A stretch of DNA of 64,000 bases, taken from positions 24,940,010 to 25,004,009 of the forward strand of contig OX411559.1 in assembly GCA_948146395.1 (NCBI GenBank). The letters run 5' to 3'. Below are positions 33,661 through 45,192 of this stretch, in pieces. Made by a program: the position numbers and the translations under genes. The notes beneath the pieces were generated by a model. It worked only from the letters and a program-made list of their open reading frames with translations, was not told where the DNA came from and did no database searches. Position 1 is the first letter of the stretch. The number at the start of each line of letters is the position of its first letter. This DNA is from Fragum whitleyi (taxonomy: Eukaryota; Mollusca; Bivalvia; Cardiida; Cardiidae).

Positions 33661-35369
33661 GCACTAAGCTATTGGTATAAAATACAACACATACATTGCT
33701 CAGTAAATTTTACATCAAATATGTAGTCTATATAAAATACCCCCCACCCCACCCCCCAAAAATAGTAAAATAGAAAAAAAACACACAAAATCTTGACAAT
33801 CTTTACCCAAGGACATTTATACAAAAATTTTTATTGCAATCAAACTGCTTCAAAGACCAGTGATAAGTGCTCAAGAGAATTTGAGTTGATATTTTGTTTG
33901 TGATACATGTATTACCCAACCTGATTAGTTTACAATATTGTAATATCAACTGTGTAATATCAATATTGGAAAGGGCTTAATTCACTTTTGCTCCGCCAGA
34001 CATATTAAAAAGTAAACAATATTGTAAGTTCCATGGTTGGCAGATTGCCTGAAATTAAACTGTTACCAATAAAAACTTTAATAAATGACATGTATTTCAG
34101 CTTGTTTTTAGCCATATCTTGTTACTCAGGGAAAAAATTAGCAGTTCTAGGGAAAAGAGCTCGGGAATAAGAAGAATGCAGATATGAAAGTTCAGTGTGT
34201 CATATCGCACTTGGGTTTATGTGACTTCACAAACATTACTACGGAAGACATTGCAAAAAACAAAATCCAAGTAAGGATAAATTGGGCATATCAAAATTTG
34301 ACAACAAAACAGTGTTTTTACTGCATTTTGTCATCAAATTATAATATGCCTAAAAGACCTCCACAGATGATATTAAAGGATTAACAAGATGTGTTTTTTG
34401 TCACATGTTTAAATAACCCAAGAACCCAAAGAAGCCAAATTACCTAAAAAATGACCCAAAATTACTACACTCCTGAAAAATCCGAGCGATGTTCCAAACA
34501 ATGTCTTGTATGTTCAAATATTTGTGTGGATTTAGTCAGTGTTCAATACCAATTGTACCCGGGTTCCTGGTGATCCCAAAATATTGGAATGCATCCGAGG
34601 TTCTGCAGGCAGGGATTGACACTAACTACTCTTTTCCACCAGCCTGAAGGACCTACTAGTGCTAGCCCAAAATATTACAGATCTTCCCTAATAACAACAA
34701 GTCCTGTTTGATTTTTAGCAATTTCAGGGGTAAATTACGAGGAAAACATGGTTGGAAATATAGAAATTGCTTTTTGATAGAAGCTATTTCTTATTTTTAT
34801 GCTCCCCTAAGGGAGAGCATATAGCCGCCGCTTTGTCTGTCCGTCCGTCCGTCCGTCCGTCCCCACCTATTTCTCCATAACCCCTGGGCCAAATTGAATG
34901 AAACTTACCATGTGAACTCCCCATGATATAGTGATGATGCATCTGTGACGGTTTTTGGATTTGAGGCCTCGTCACGGGAAAAGGGGACTTAGGGTAAAAA
35001 ACAGTTTTTCCCAAATTTCTCCCAGTCTAACAGTCAGAATTTAGTGAAATTTCATATTTGAGTAGCAAATCAGATGCCCTTTACTATAAACAATTTGAAA
35101 TTAACGTAAAAAAAATATATCATGGAAAAAGGGGGCTTAATGTTTGTTACCTTTACGTAAGCGCGTAAATTACAGTTATTCTTTCATTTCTCCTAGTCTT
35201 ATGCTCAGAATTTGATGAAATTTTACATTTGAGTAGCAAATCAGATGCTCTTTACCCTAAACTATTTGAAATTTGTGTCTTAAAATATGTCATGCAAAAA
35301 GGGGGTTTAATGTTTGTTACCTTTATGTTAGCTGTATAAGATAACAGCTTATTTGAGGCTCTGAAATCT

Positions 35370-37074
35370 GACCACAGAGCATATCTCCTAAAGTATAATA
35401 GCTATCAACTTGAAACTTTATGGGTGGATAGACCTTATGGAGGAGAAGTGCAGTGCACAAGAACTACAACTCTTGCTTGCATAATTTTGGAGTTATTGCC
35501 CTTTGTAATTTTGATACTTAGATTATGTCTGGAGCATATCTCCTAAAGTAAAATAGCTATCATCTTGAAACTTTACGGGTGGATAGATCTCTTGGAGGAG
35601 AAGTGCTATGCACAAGGGCTACAACTCTTGCTTGCATAATTTTGGAGTTACTGCCCTTTGTTAGTCCCCTACCGGTGTTCACACCGGAGGGGACTACAGG
35701 TTTGCCCTCCGTCTGTCCGTCCGTCTGTCCGTCCGTCCGTCTGTCCGTCCGTCTGTCTGTCCGCTCAAATCTTGATCCCGCGATAACTTAATAACTAAGC
35801 AAGCGTTTTTGATGAAATTTGGTATATGACTAGATGGCAATGTGTAGATTATGCACATCATTTTATTTTTGTTTTTCGACTTAAATTGAGGTTGCTATGG
35901 TTACAGAAATAGTGAAAATATGGCCAAAAAATGGGATCCTGCGATAACTTAATAACTAAGCAAGCTAGTTTGATGAGACTTGGTATATGACTATATGGCA
36001 ATGTGTAGATTATGCACATCATTTTATTTTTGTTTTTAGACTAAAATTGTTGTTGCTATGGTTACGGAAATAGTGAAAATATGGCAGAAAATATTGGATC
36101 CTGCGATAAGTTAATAAGTAAGCAAGCTAATTTGATGAGACTTGGTATATGACTAGATGGCAATGTGTAGATTATGCACATCATTTTATCTTTGTTCTTT
36201 GACAAAAAGTGTGGTTGCTATGGTAACGGAAATAGTGAAAATATGGCAAAAAATGGATCCTGCAATAACTTAATAACTAAGCAAGCTAACTTGATGAAAC
36301 CTGTTTTAAAATGTAAAAAAAATTATAAGCCATGTTAGTCAGGGTGGTGATGCAGCAGTATTAATCACCTCCAGTGAAAGTTCTCATTTCTTACCAACAA
36401 GACTGAAGAAAAACATCTTGGATCAGACAAGGTAACTGTTATTGATACTATTTCTTGCATCTGTCTATTGCTTCCATGAATTGTATAGTGGGCACAGCAG
36501 AGACAACAACTCATGTTAGTCTTGTTTAACCCTTTAACAAGACCTGGTTTTGACGTCCCTGATAGAATTGGCGTGGGAAAACATTGAGACAAACAAAGCC
36601 GGTAGGGGACTTATGCCCATGTCCAACATGGCTCTTGTTATTTTTGATACTTAGATTATATCTGGAGCATATCTCCTAAAGTATAATAGCTATCAACTTG
36701 AAACTTTGTGGGTGGATAGATCTCATGGAGGAGAAGTGCAGTGCACAAGAACTACAACTCTTAGTTGCATAATTTTGCAGTTATTGCCCTTTGTTATTTT
36801 TGATACTTAGATTTTGTCCGGAGCATATCTCCTTAAGTATGATAGCTATCAACTTGAAACATTTTGGGTGGATAGATCTCGTGGAGGAGAAGTGCAATAC
36901 ACCAGAACTATAACTCTTGCTTGCATAATTTTGGAGTTATTGCCCTTCGTTACTTATAAAACATTTAATAGGAGGTAAATCTCTGACAGTCTGAAAGAAT
37001 CTTTAATCTATTAGGCTTCAGTTTACTATCAAGCTTTTGTGGCGGGGGATGTCCATGTCCAACATGGCTCTTGT
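35370..37074 (+). mobile_element. Helentron-like element, family D copy 2, inside K and interrupted by C
   Basis: Units GAGCATATCTCCTAAAGTAT, TATCAACTTGAAACTTTATG, GGTGGATAGATCTCATGG match the intact element at 46844-47650. It lacks the 5' head, and ends CCATGTCCAACATGGCTCTTGT at 37074, after which family K resumes. Confidence 0.65.
35662..36638 (+). mobile_element. Helentron-like element, family C copy 1
   Basis: TAGTCCCCTACCGGTGTTCACACCGGAGGGGACTA head, (GTCTGTCC)n at 35710-35762, units with ATGGCAATGTGTAGATTATG at 35834, 35995 and 36157 (period 161 bp), and CATGTCCAACATG hairpin plus GCTCTTGT at the end. Removing it rejoins CCCTTTGT and TATTTTTGA, the exact sequence of the family D unit, so insertion was between T and T without duplication. 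Confidence 0.75.
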
Positions 37075-37544
37075 TTTTGTGACAATGCCTTATTCGGGGA
37101 GCATAATCCGTCTCTGACGGCTCTTGTTTACTATGATTTCCATATGGCAATACATATTTAAGTATTCAGAATGACAATTTTTTTTTTAAAACTGGACAAA
37201 TTTGAAATATTAAGTTTTGCCATTTACAGACCTGCAGCATTGTAACATCTACCAGTCCTCCCAAAAATCCACAGGTCTAGGCCCTGAGGAGTGATGTTAG
37301 TGTCGATCCCTGCCGGAAGAATCCTTCTATATCTATAAATTTCGGATATCCTTCAAAACAGAATCCATTTTTTCAAGCCAAGGGTGCTAACTTTCCATCG
37401 AAAGTGAATTTAGAACCCTTGGCTTGCCAAATTATTTGAAAATATTATGAATGACTACTTTTTGATACAAAAGGAACTGTCAGAAACATGTGTGTGTATT
37501 CTGTCAGAATGGACATCTGAATAGACATACATTTTTCATTTCAG

Positions 37545-37822
37545 ATCGGACTGGTAGTAGAAAAGATGTTCAGAATATGGACCGTAAACCTGCTGCATCC
37601 TCAGTCAATACCTCCAATATTCTCACTGGTCCAGTAGTACACATGTGTAGTGTCTGTTTTAAAGTGTTTCAGAGTAACTCCGATTTGAAGAGACATACGA
37701 TGACCCATACGGGCCAGAAGCCATATCATTGTGAAACTTGTGGCAAACGGTTTAGGCTTAAACATCATTTAAACAGCCATAGAGTGCTTGTCCATAAAGC
37801 TTACAAAATACCCTTGCCATAA
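37545..37822 (+). CDS. Alternative 3' terminal exon 9, two C2H2 zinc fingers
   Basis: The acceptor TTTTTCATTTCAG ends at 37544; AT-CGG-ACT gives D-R-T, phase 1. It encodes 92 residues: linker 1-34 rich in Ser/Asn, finger 1 at 35-55 (C-S-V-C-F-K-V-F-Q-S-N-S-D-L-K-R-H-T-M-T-H), HTGQKP, finger 2 at 63-84 (C-E-T-C-G-K-R-F-R-L-K-H-H, H-x4-H), and an 8-residue tail. Finger 1 contacts are S,S,D,R. The H-T-M-T-H ending is shared with exons 1 and 3 and the R-L-K-H-H helix with exon 4, so this exon belongs to the exon 1-4 subgroup although it lies beyond the exon 5-8 block. Stop TAA at 37820-37822. Confidence 0.9.
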
Positions 37823-37829
37823 AATGCGC

Positions 37830-38830
37830 AATTTACGGTACCTCTGTACTTTAGTATGTGTGTAATTGGGTGGGTGTGTAATTGGGTGGGGTGTGAGCCC
37901 CCATTCTTGACCGGAGCATAGCTTGTACATTTATGGATGGACTCAAAAATAACTTTGCACAGTTGTTCCCTGGATGCTAATGAATGTTATACAAATAAGG
38001 ATGTAGGGATACGCCCAAGGTCAAGGTCACTGTCACAATGGCATTTCAATTTGGATAATGAAACTTCATACAAATGCTGCTTATGACCTGAGGAAGTAAG
38101 TGCCCTATTGTTTTGGGTCAATTATGTCAAAGGTCAATGTCACTGACAGCCTTTGTTCAATTTTCATCTCCAGACTTGCAACAGCTCTAGTTTCTAATTA
38201 ATCTTAACAACCAGTTTTGAACCTGAAGTACATTTTACAAGACTTAACATCAAGACACACTTTTGAAGTAGCAGTACAAGAATTAATTACATACAGAAAG
38301 TACATATCGCAAGTTTCTTACCCTTTGGTGGTATTTGGACAAGTATGGATTTGGTTGTCTGGTAAATAGATTTAAAAGCAGACCAAGGTACATAACAGGA
38401 AGATACTACTGGTATGATATATATTATGTGGCAAAAAGTGTACATTCTTGTGCCCTGCATTGAAAGATAAAAGAAAAATAAAAGAAGAAAATTAAAATTG
38501 AAAACAGCAGTTTTATGATACTTTGCTTGAGAGTTTGGTTGCTAAATAAAAGCTCAGTCCATGTTTTGTTTCCTGTTGAGCTCCTTGGAATATTTATTAG
38601 GAGAGTACACTATTCATAAATATATCACACTCAAAAACTGATGCAGGGTGAGTAATCGGAGGCTGGAAAAGGGGGTTGTGATACTGGTGGTGTGAGAAAT
38701 ACTAGGAATATATAGTTAGTTGCACATGATTAGACTAATATGCTGCTAAAAAGGGGAAAACCCATTCAAATAATTTTATTTCAAAAATTGCTTCAATATG
38801 AAGAGTTGAAGAGAAGTATTTGTGTATTTT
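37830..38830. other. Spacer with repeat fragments
   Basis: (GTGTGTAATTGGGTGG) duplication at 37856-37888, a fragment of the family N unit at 38000-38190 (CAAAGGTCAATGTCACTGACAGCC), and a SINE G body at 38645-38780. No gene seen. Confidence 0.45.
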
Positions 38831-40834
38831 TAGCTCACCTGAGCATGTGAGCATGAAGTGCTCAAGGTGAGCTATTGTGATTGTTCAATGTCTGTCGTCC
38901 TCCTCCTAAACCAGTGGGCCAATCTTGATGAAACTTGGCAGGGATGTTCCTTGGGTCAAGCTCTACCAAAGAAGTTCAAATAAATGAAATCCACCCTTAA
39001 CTTTCCCTTTACCCTTAAAAAAAAGGGTGAAAAAAGCAAAATCTTTAAAAATCTTCTTCTCTGAAACCAGAAGGCAGACAGCTTTCATATTTGGTATGTC
39101 GCATCATCTAGTAGACCTCTACCAAGTTTGTTCATAGCAAGACCAAGGTTCGCACAGTCTTAAAAAGTCCTTAAAAATCACGCTATGGCCTTAAAAAGTC
39201 CTTACATGTCTCCTGACCTTAAAAAGACCTTAAAAAGTCCTTAAATTCTGTTTCTAGGGCCTTAAATCTGATGAGAGGAGCAAAAAAATTGTTTATCTTT
39301 TAAATTCGTGTTAAAAAACGTAATACGACAACCATTCCCACAACATCGGGGCCGCTGTATTCTATCTATTTCGAGGATTCCATCTTCGGCCGATGATTGC
39401 CGAGCATTGAGGTAGTGTTTCCGTATATATCGATCGTAACCAATCAACGAGGAGCAATCGCTGCTGAAGCTGAAAATTGCGCCATTTATGGACCGATTCA
39501 ACCAATGAAATGATCGGAATTATTCTCTGCGTCCCTTCTACGTCCGTCTTGTGCAGTAGAAGGATTTTGAAAAGTGTTGACGCGAAGAAAAATGCCTGAA
39601 AAATGCACAATTCAATGTGAAATGGGTAACGGACTATCCATGGCTGAGGAGAGTAAAAACAAGTGTTTACAAAGCATACTTTCATTACTGTCGGAGGAAA
39701 ATCGATCTTTCTAAAATGGGTGAGATCGCTATGAAATTACATGTTATTCATCATGTGATCGCATCAAAAGTTTTCGACAATCAAGTGAGATTCCTGAGGT
39801 TTTTTTTTTTTTTTTTTTGGTTTTTTACCATACCGACAACAAATCTTGTCGAGCAAGTGTACCATATTCTTTTCCTAAGGCGGAGTTGACGTGTATGAGG
39901 TCAGATGCATTTTTCGAGACGTTGTAGATTTTGCATTGGTCATTGCCCACCCACTTGTTATGGCAGCTTAACCTTCGGCAAGCATTGATATTTTTTCAGA
40001 GGAGCAATGTATTGAAAGCAGAAGTTTTATGGAAATACAAACAGTTATAGCAATATAGCTATAGCAATTTAGCTAAACAATTTTCCTGTAGAAAAAAAGA
40101 AGTCAGCCTATCTACTGTTTAACTGTAAGATACAACTGACTACATCAATTATAAGGTACATTTTCAACAGAAATAAGGCCTTAAAAATAGAAATTTTGGC
40201 CTTAAAAAGACCTTAAAAAGTCCTTAAATTTGTGTGCCCAGTTTCTGTATGAACCATGAAGACCCTGGGGTCAAATTTGGGCTCCATCTGGGGGCAACCC
40301 TTTTAAAATAGAATCAAAGATTGAAAATCTTCAAAAATCTTCTTTTCTGAAACCAGAGGGCACACAGCTTTCATATTTGTTATGTAGCATAATCTAGTAG
40401 GCCTGACTATTACTACCAAGTTTGATCATATCAAGACCCTGGGGTTATATTTGGGCTCCAACCGGGCGTATCCCTTTTAGCTAATCTGAGCATAATGGGT
40501 GAAAATAGAAAAATCTTCAAAAATCTTCTTTTCTGAAACCAGAAGGCAGACAGCTTTCATATTTAGTATTTGGCATCATAAAGTGGGCCTTTACCAAGTT
40601 TGTTCATATCAAGACCCTAGGGTCACATTTGGGCTCCAACCAGCTTCATCCTATTTTGCATAGAATCAAAGAGCGAAAAGATATATCCTTCTTGCTCTTG
40701 GCAGAAAACATTCCATGGTATTGATCTTAAGTAGAAATTATCTCCTTGTTGACATCTGCCTGTTTAATTAATGTGATGTCCCAGGGGTCAAAGATACTCA
40801 GGTGATTGATCTAGGACCATCATGGTCCTCTTGT
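38831..40834 (+). mobile_element. Helentron-like element, family M copy 1, interrupted
   Basis: The head TAGCTCACCTGAGCATGTGAGCATGAAGTGCTCAAGGTGAGCTA folds. Units share AATCTTCTTTTCTGAAACCAGA and CATATCAAGACCCTGGGGTCA. The 3' end is GGACCATCATGGTCCTCTTGT. The same 3' end occurs at 13919-13941 and in altered form at 52249 and 57677. Confidence 0.6.
39146..40245. mobile_element. Insertion with CCTTAAAAAGTCCTTAAA repeats inside family M
   Basis: The left part has four copies of the CTTAAAAAGTCCTTAAA/GACCTTAAAAAG motif (39155-39260), and the right part repeats it in direct orientation (40175-40230). Between them lies sequence unlike the surroundings, with a T run of about 20 at 39799-39818. The minus-strand frame 39362-39685 and the plus-strand frame 39617-39889 match nothing I recognise. 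Exact borders and class are unclear. Confidence 0.5.
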
Positions 40835-40839
40835 TTTGA

Positions 40840-41325
40840 GTTATTGTCCTTTGTTATCTTGAAGACTTAAATTGTTTCTATAGCATATCTCTGTTTTACC
40901 AGCTACTAATGTGTAAATTTCATAGATGGATAGCTTTTATCAAGGAGAAGTGCAATTCACAAGAAACATAACTCTAGCTTGAATAGATTTAGAGCTTTTA
41001 CTCTCCACGGTTTTTAAAGACTTAGATTTTGTCGGAAGCAAAACTCTAGAAATATAGTTTATCTGTTTAATTATAACTTCTTCAACAGGTAGGCATCATT
41101 AAGGAGAGTTGCAATGAAGGTTGAATCCTGTTATTATTTGCAAGCTTTTACGACAGGGATGGTTCTGTTATCAAATCCGTATAATGACCCAAAAAGGTAC
41201 ATTTCATGCAATGATATTTGATTTCAACCACTTTTAAGTTAATTGGCTAATAAGCCATGCTGCCAAATCTAAAAAAAATGATTTTCAAACTAATTACTAT
41301 AGTATTTTATTGCAACTTCCATATA
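40840..41325 (+). repeat. Diverged core units of a Helentron-like element
   Basis: TTGAGTTATTGTCCTTTGTTATCTTGAAGACTTA, AGCATATCTCTG and GATAGCTTTTATCAAGGAGAAGTGCAATTCACAAG are decayed family D units following family M; no head or end was seen. Confidence 0.5.
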
Positions 41326-41663
41326 CAGTCAATCTTGCTCAAGCGACCACGTCTATTAAACAACCAATTTTATTAAGCTACCGTTTTCAAAACCCCCTTC
41401 TGTAAAGCCAAATATCTGGAAAAATGTAGATGTCATTGGTATGAAAATTGTTGTAAATAAATCCTTTGCTGTTAACTCATCAGAATCGTCTCAAGGAGAC
41501 AATTCTTTTAAGTTTAACAGCATAGATTTATTGAGAATTTTTCAATAAAACACATACTCAATCAATTCAATTTATAAACAAAACTTGTATTATAAGCGAC
41601 CATTTTCTTTAACGACCGCTATGTGGTGATCCCATTCGTGGTCGCTCATTCTTAGTTTTACTG
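41326..41663 (-). mobile_element. Tc1/mariner-like MITE, TA-flanked
   Basis: CAGTCAATCTTGCTCAAGCGACCACG at the left and AGTTTTACTG at the right, flanked by TA at 41324-41325 and 41664-41665. It shares sequence in opposite orientation with 48907-49233 (GTGGTCGCT, ATTAAGCTACC). Confidence 0.6.
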
Positions 41664-41739
41664 TATTGTACATGTTTTAGAACTACTGATTGCTTATAAA
41701 ACACGACCTGGTGGTGATCTAATGTTAAACATTTCCTTT

Positions 41740-41956
41740 TTAACACTTTCCTGTTTTACAAAATTTTGGACCTGTCCAAATTCAAAGGTTTTGCAGACGA
41801 AAATTTAAAGTGGATTTAATTTGAAAAATAACCATTAAGTAGGGTAGAAAATAGTGTGGAAAAAGAAGAAATTGCTTTTTCTTTTTTTTCACAATGTTTT
41901 CTCAATCATTAAATCACAGGCACGGAAAAAGCAGGGATTAAACAGCAAAGGGTTAA
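41740..41956 (+). repeat. MITE family E, directly upstream of exon 10
   Basis: TTAACACTTTCCTG left end and AGCAAAGGGTTAA right end; the central hairpin has lost part of one arm. The end lies 60 bases before the exon 10 acceptor, so the branch-point region of this exon is close to or inside transposon sequence. The open frame starting at 41854 includes this element and is not all coding. Confidence 0.7.
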
Positions 41957-42016
41957 ATGATAGTCCAAATGAAGCCATGTCAAACAGAGTCAATCAGATA
42001 ATTTCTATCATTTCAG

Positions 42017-42303
42017 AATGGCATGTAAATGAAGACAAAAGTAAGACCCAGGGAAGTGTCGAATGTCTGCAATGTGGTAAAACCTTCCGTCACTACTATT
42101 TCTTACGACGTCATCTTAAATCTCACACACGAGAGAAAAGTTTTTTCTGTGGATTTTGTGGCCGGGGATTCATTCTGAAACATCACTTAAAGCGACACAT
42201 TACTGTTGTGCATTCACAAAAGGAGAATGAAAATTTGATAGTTTTTCAAAATGACCTCTACGAAAGCGAGGCTGTGCAGGGATTGAACACTTCCGATTCT
42301 TAG
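42017..42303 (+). CDS. Alternative 3' terminal exon 10, two C2H2 zinc fingers with acidic tail
   Basis: The acceptor TTCTATCATTTCAG ends at 42016; AA-TGG-CAT gives Glu-Trp-His with the donor G, phase 1. It encodes 95 residues: a short linker 1-16, finger 1 at 17-37 (C-L-Q-C-G-K-T-F-R-H-Y-Y-F-L-R-R-H-L-K-S-H), linker HTREKS, finger 2 at 45-66 (C-G-F-C-G-R-G-F-I-L-K-H-H, H-x4-H), and a 29-residue tail with N-E-N and Y-E-S-E-A. This is the first exon of a second subgroup (exons 10-13) marked by H-x-K-S-H in finger 1 and G-[RK]-G-F in finger 2. Finger 1 contacts H,Y,F,R are unusual and aromatic. The ORF can be read back to 41854 but that part is MITE sequence and intron. Stop TAG at 42301-42303. 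Confidence 0.88.
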
Positions 42304-42507
42304 TTGGTTAGATGTTGAGGTTCATTGTTTGAAATTGCTGAATAGGCTTTTGTCTTATTGTCAGAACTAAAGATAGACGAAGTTTTTTAAAATGCAAATG
42401 AAATAATTTCAATATTTCTTACACAAATCCTACATTTTGGATACTCATTGAAATTGTCTTGTTGAGACGATTCCAATATGTACCCACATTATATGGTTTT
42501 AATGAGA

Positions 42508-42513
42508 AATAAA
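42508..42513 (+). terminator. Probable poly(A) signal for exon 10
   Basis: AATAAA about 205 bases behind the stop codon (GAGAAATAAAGATG). Confidence 0.4.
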
Positions 42514-43084
42514 GATGTTAGACTGGGACCCCCTCCTCTCATTCGAAGACAAGAATATGTATAGAGCCCCTGTTCTAATTTAGAAGAGGAATATAGAAAT
42601 AAAGGCCCTGGTTTGCTGTGTTTAAATATACGTAAAATATGACATATTTGTATATTTTTACTGTGCATGCATGCACATTTTAGGACTATAGTTGTTTCAA
42701 GAACATTCCAAGTTCAGATCTTCTTTTGGTTCAGAATTTCTTTTTATATAAATAGTTTTGTTATTTTCGAGATATTTGCTGTTGTGAAAATTTGTATTAA
42801 ACCTGTTTGAATAGTAGGTGTGTCTAATTTTTTTTTATAATTTGGTTGTTTTCGAAGAAAACCAAAGGTATTGCTATTTGCTCTGTGTCATCATCTTTGA
42901 AGTTTTTATTCGAATACTCTGACATTTTGTGACATTTCTGGTATTACTAAAGGGATTCATTTGAAATTCTTTACATTATCCAACACCTGCAGCTGAGCAT
43001 TTGCACCTTTAGTCAGTGTTCTTGTTTGTCTATCATCCAGCACCTGGTAACCTAATGTAGACTTTCTTATGCAGTGTCTTGGTT

Positions 43085-43270
43085 TACTGATTTCCATTGA
43101 TACAGAACAAATAAATTAGACCTATGTGAGATAGCAGCTGGAGGCTAGGAAAGGATGTGATAGTTGTACTGGTGAGAGAAATACCAGGAATCCATTGATA
43201 GGTGCTCCAGCCGCCGCGATTTGACTGGAAAAATATTAAAAGCGGCATTAAACTCCATTCAATCAATCAA
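43085..43270 (+). repeat. SINE family G body
   Basis: GACCTATGTGAGATAGCAGCTGG, GGCTAGGAAAGGATGTG, AATACCAGGAATCCATTG, GCCGCCGCGATTTG and tail CATTCAATCAATC. Confidence 0.65.
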
Positions 43271-43455
43271 TCTGTCATCTTACATTGGCCAGGTTTGTGA
43301 TAGAGGACCATTCTGGACCTCTTATATTTCTTTCACATTTGGTCCCAATCTGTCTGACTTTAGGACATTATTGATTTGCCCATAATGAATTTTTGTCTGC
43401 TTGTAATTAGATAATGGTCTTGCAGAGAACTGACACCTTTTTCATCTCGTTGCAG

Positions 43456-43664
43456 ATGAAGGCCAACCTGATGAGTCTACCTTTTGTGTCAGTCGACAGC
43501 TTCACAAATGTGAATACTGTAACAAGATCTTTGCCTTCAAAAGTGGTCTCACTAAGCACATACGGTCACACACTAAAGAACGAAGGTTTAATTGTGAAGT
43601 TTGTGGGAGAGGATTTATTCATAAACATCATTTAAAGGGCCACCTGGCCATACATAAAAGATAA
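43456..43664 (+). CDS. Alternative 3' terminal exon 11, two C2H2 zinc fingers, no in-frame ATG start
   Basis: The acceptor CATCTCGTTGCAG ends at 43455; AT-GAA-GGC gives D-E-G, phase 1, and the frame is open to TAA at 43662-43664 (69 residues). It contains no ATG in frame, so ATG-based searches miss it; a longer ORF in another frame (43414-43635) covers it. The acidic linker 1-18 (D-E-G-Q-P-D-E-S) leads into finger 1 at 19-39 (C-E-Y-C-N-K-I-F-A-F-K-S-G-L-T-K-H-I-R-S-H), linker HTKERR, and finger 2 at 47-67 (C-E-V-C-G-R-G-F-I-H-K-H-H, H-x3-H). It ends two residues after the last His. Finger 1 contacts are F,S,G,K. It sits 1.15 kb behind exon 10, its closest relative by the G-R-G-F-I motif. Confidence 0.88.
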
Positions 43665-43849
43665 ATTGAGGGATTGCCTAAAGATGTAAATGATGCTTAG
43701 ATATTTATATAGGATATATTGGAGCTGCCATGAGATTTTGATTGAACAAGCTGATTGGAACCAAGTCTTAAAAAAAGATAAAATATTAAGCAAACCTTTG
43801 CTAGCTTAACAACTTTTCTATACTAGACGAGGTTAAGATGCAGGCCTTA

Positions 43850-44085
43850 AGGTTATAAAACTTTTCTCATTCACAATTAAAAATTTACTCAAATTTAAAT
43901 TTGAGATTAAAGCTGTAATTCTGTTTCAATACTCTTTTTAATGTATTAAGATAAAAGATAATGTTAATAAGTTGTTATAAATAACAACTTATTAATATTA
44001 GCTTTTATTTTCATATATTTATTTAAATAAAAAAATGGGAATATTCTCAGTTGAGCCTGAAAAAAGTTTTATAACCTCGGGTCCC
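43850..44085. repeat. Inverted-repeat element
   Basis: AAGGTTATAAAACTTTTCTCATTC at the left and CTGAAAAAAGTTTTATAACCT at the right are inverted, with AATAAGTTGTTATAAATAACAACTTATT at the centre. A partial relative is at 2935-3000. Confidence 0.6.
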
Positions 44086-44388
44086 GATTTTCTCAAAGAA
44101 AATCAAGTAACAGATTCTTTTTGTCACTCAAACAACATTTTTGTACAACTGATTTGCTGAATGCTCAAATGTCAGAAAAACTGGGATAAAGTTCACTAGA
44201 TGGCAACACATTTACGTCATTTGAACTTGAGAGTGAGCATACTCATGTTTTAGACATAATTTTCCCTCTGAGAAAAATCGAATGATATGACCAGAATACT
44301 GTAAAGATGGATTTTAATATCTGAATATGTAATAAGAGGTTAATTAACATTATCAAGTACAATACTGAATTCTATTGGATGAGTGTCC

Positions 44389-44452
44389 TGCAGAACCAGT
44401 CTATATTGGACGAGACGACAGCCGAATCCAAAATATAGACTGATTCTGCAGT
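44389..44452. repeat. Short fold-back
   Basis: CTGCAGAACCAGTCTATATTGG and CCAAAATATAGACTGATTCTGCAG are inverted around GACGAGACGACAGCCG. Other sequence between 44090 and 45190 shows no gene. Confidence 0.5.
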
Positions 44453-45192
44453 GTACAAATCCAACGAATCCAGTATTGTTCTTGATCATGTTAAATGACA
44501 TCCTTTTTTCACACCATACATTAAAAGTTCCAGAATTATCCAATTGTGGCATTTGAGAGAGAGACAGAAGGAATAGATCTGAACTTATACGGAAAAAGGT
44601 GTCAATTGCAAGTTGCTATTAACATGATAAAATTAAAAGTAACAACTGTTCGAAAAAAATGCATCTCAGTGAAATGTATTTTTCAAGTGTTAAGTGTAAC
44701 AGTGCTTACTGATTATAATATGTAGTTACCATAAAACAGTTTGACTACCCATCGTCGCTTATAATGTACATTTTCATGTTGACAAAGGCATTTCTGAAAT
44801 CAAGAAACAATAACTCTTTGTATTTCTTAATTTTAATTGCATGCTCTTACTTTCAAAGCCTGAATGTTATAAATGTACATAACAAGTATCTTCTCAAACT
44901 TATTTCAATTCCAGCGAATGGAGGGTCTGATACATTGAAAGAGACCTAAAAAGTGGTGATATCGATATTTGGGACTGCAGCCTCACTTTCATTGTTAAGT
45001 ATAGAGTGCCTTGCTTTCATTGTGCAATATACGTTGCCTCTTTTTGGAATAAAATCTGTATTACACTGCAGCCTTATTCCAGTTGAACAATATGGATCTA
45101 GATATTTCACCCTCACTTGATACAAAATGAACAATGTTATTGGTCTAAATTGTTTAGGTTTTGAAATAAAAATGATTATGTCAATGATTTAT

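Larger units (their letters stand above)
34798..37127 (+). mobile_element. Helentron-like element, family K, carrying family D and family C
   Basis: The head TATGCTCCCCTAAGGGAGAGCAT is a hairpin; (GTCC)n at 34838-34862; units share TTTGAGTAGCAAATCAGATG and GGGCTTAATGTTTGTTACC. The 3' end is split off by family D and reads GGGGAGCATAATCCGTCTCTGACGGCTCTTGT at 37096-37127, again hairpin plus CTCTTGT. The minus-strand frame at 34784-35014 is a by-product of the GTCC tract. Confidence 0.65.

Noticed and set aside
35700..35765. GTCC/GTCT runs as independent microsatellites or as coding serine/arginine-rich frames
   Set aside because: They occur at the same place in each Helentron-like family and belong to those elements.
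39262..39889. Minus- and plus-strand frames of 79-107 codons
   Set aside because: They lie in an insertion inside a family M element, overlap each other, and show no domain, splice or codon evidence.
41854..42016. Exon 10 starting at an upstream start codon in the long open frame
   Set aside because: This part is MITE family E plus intron; the shared phase-1 acceptor at 42016 explains the exon start.
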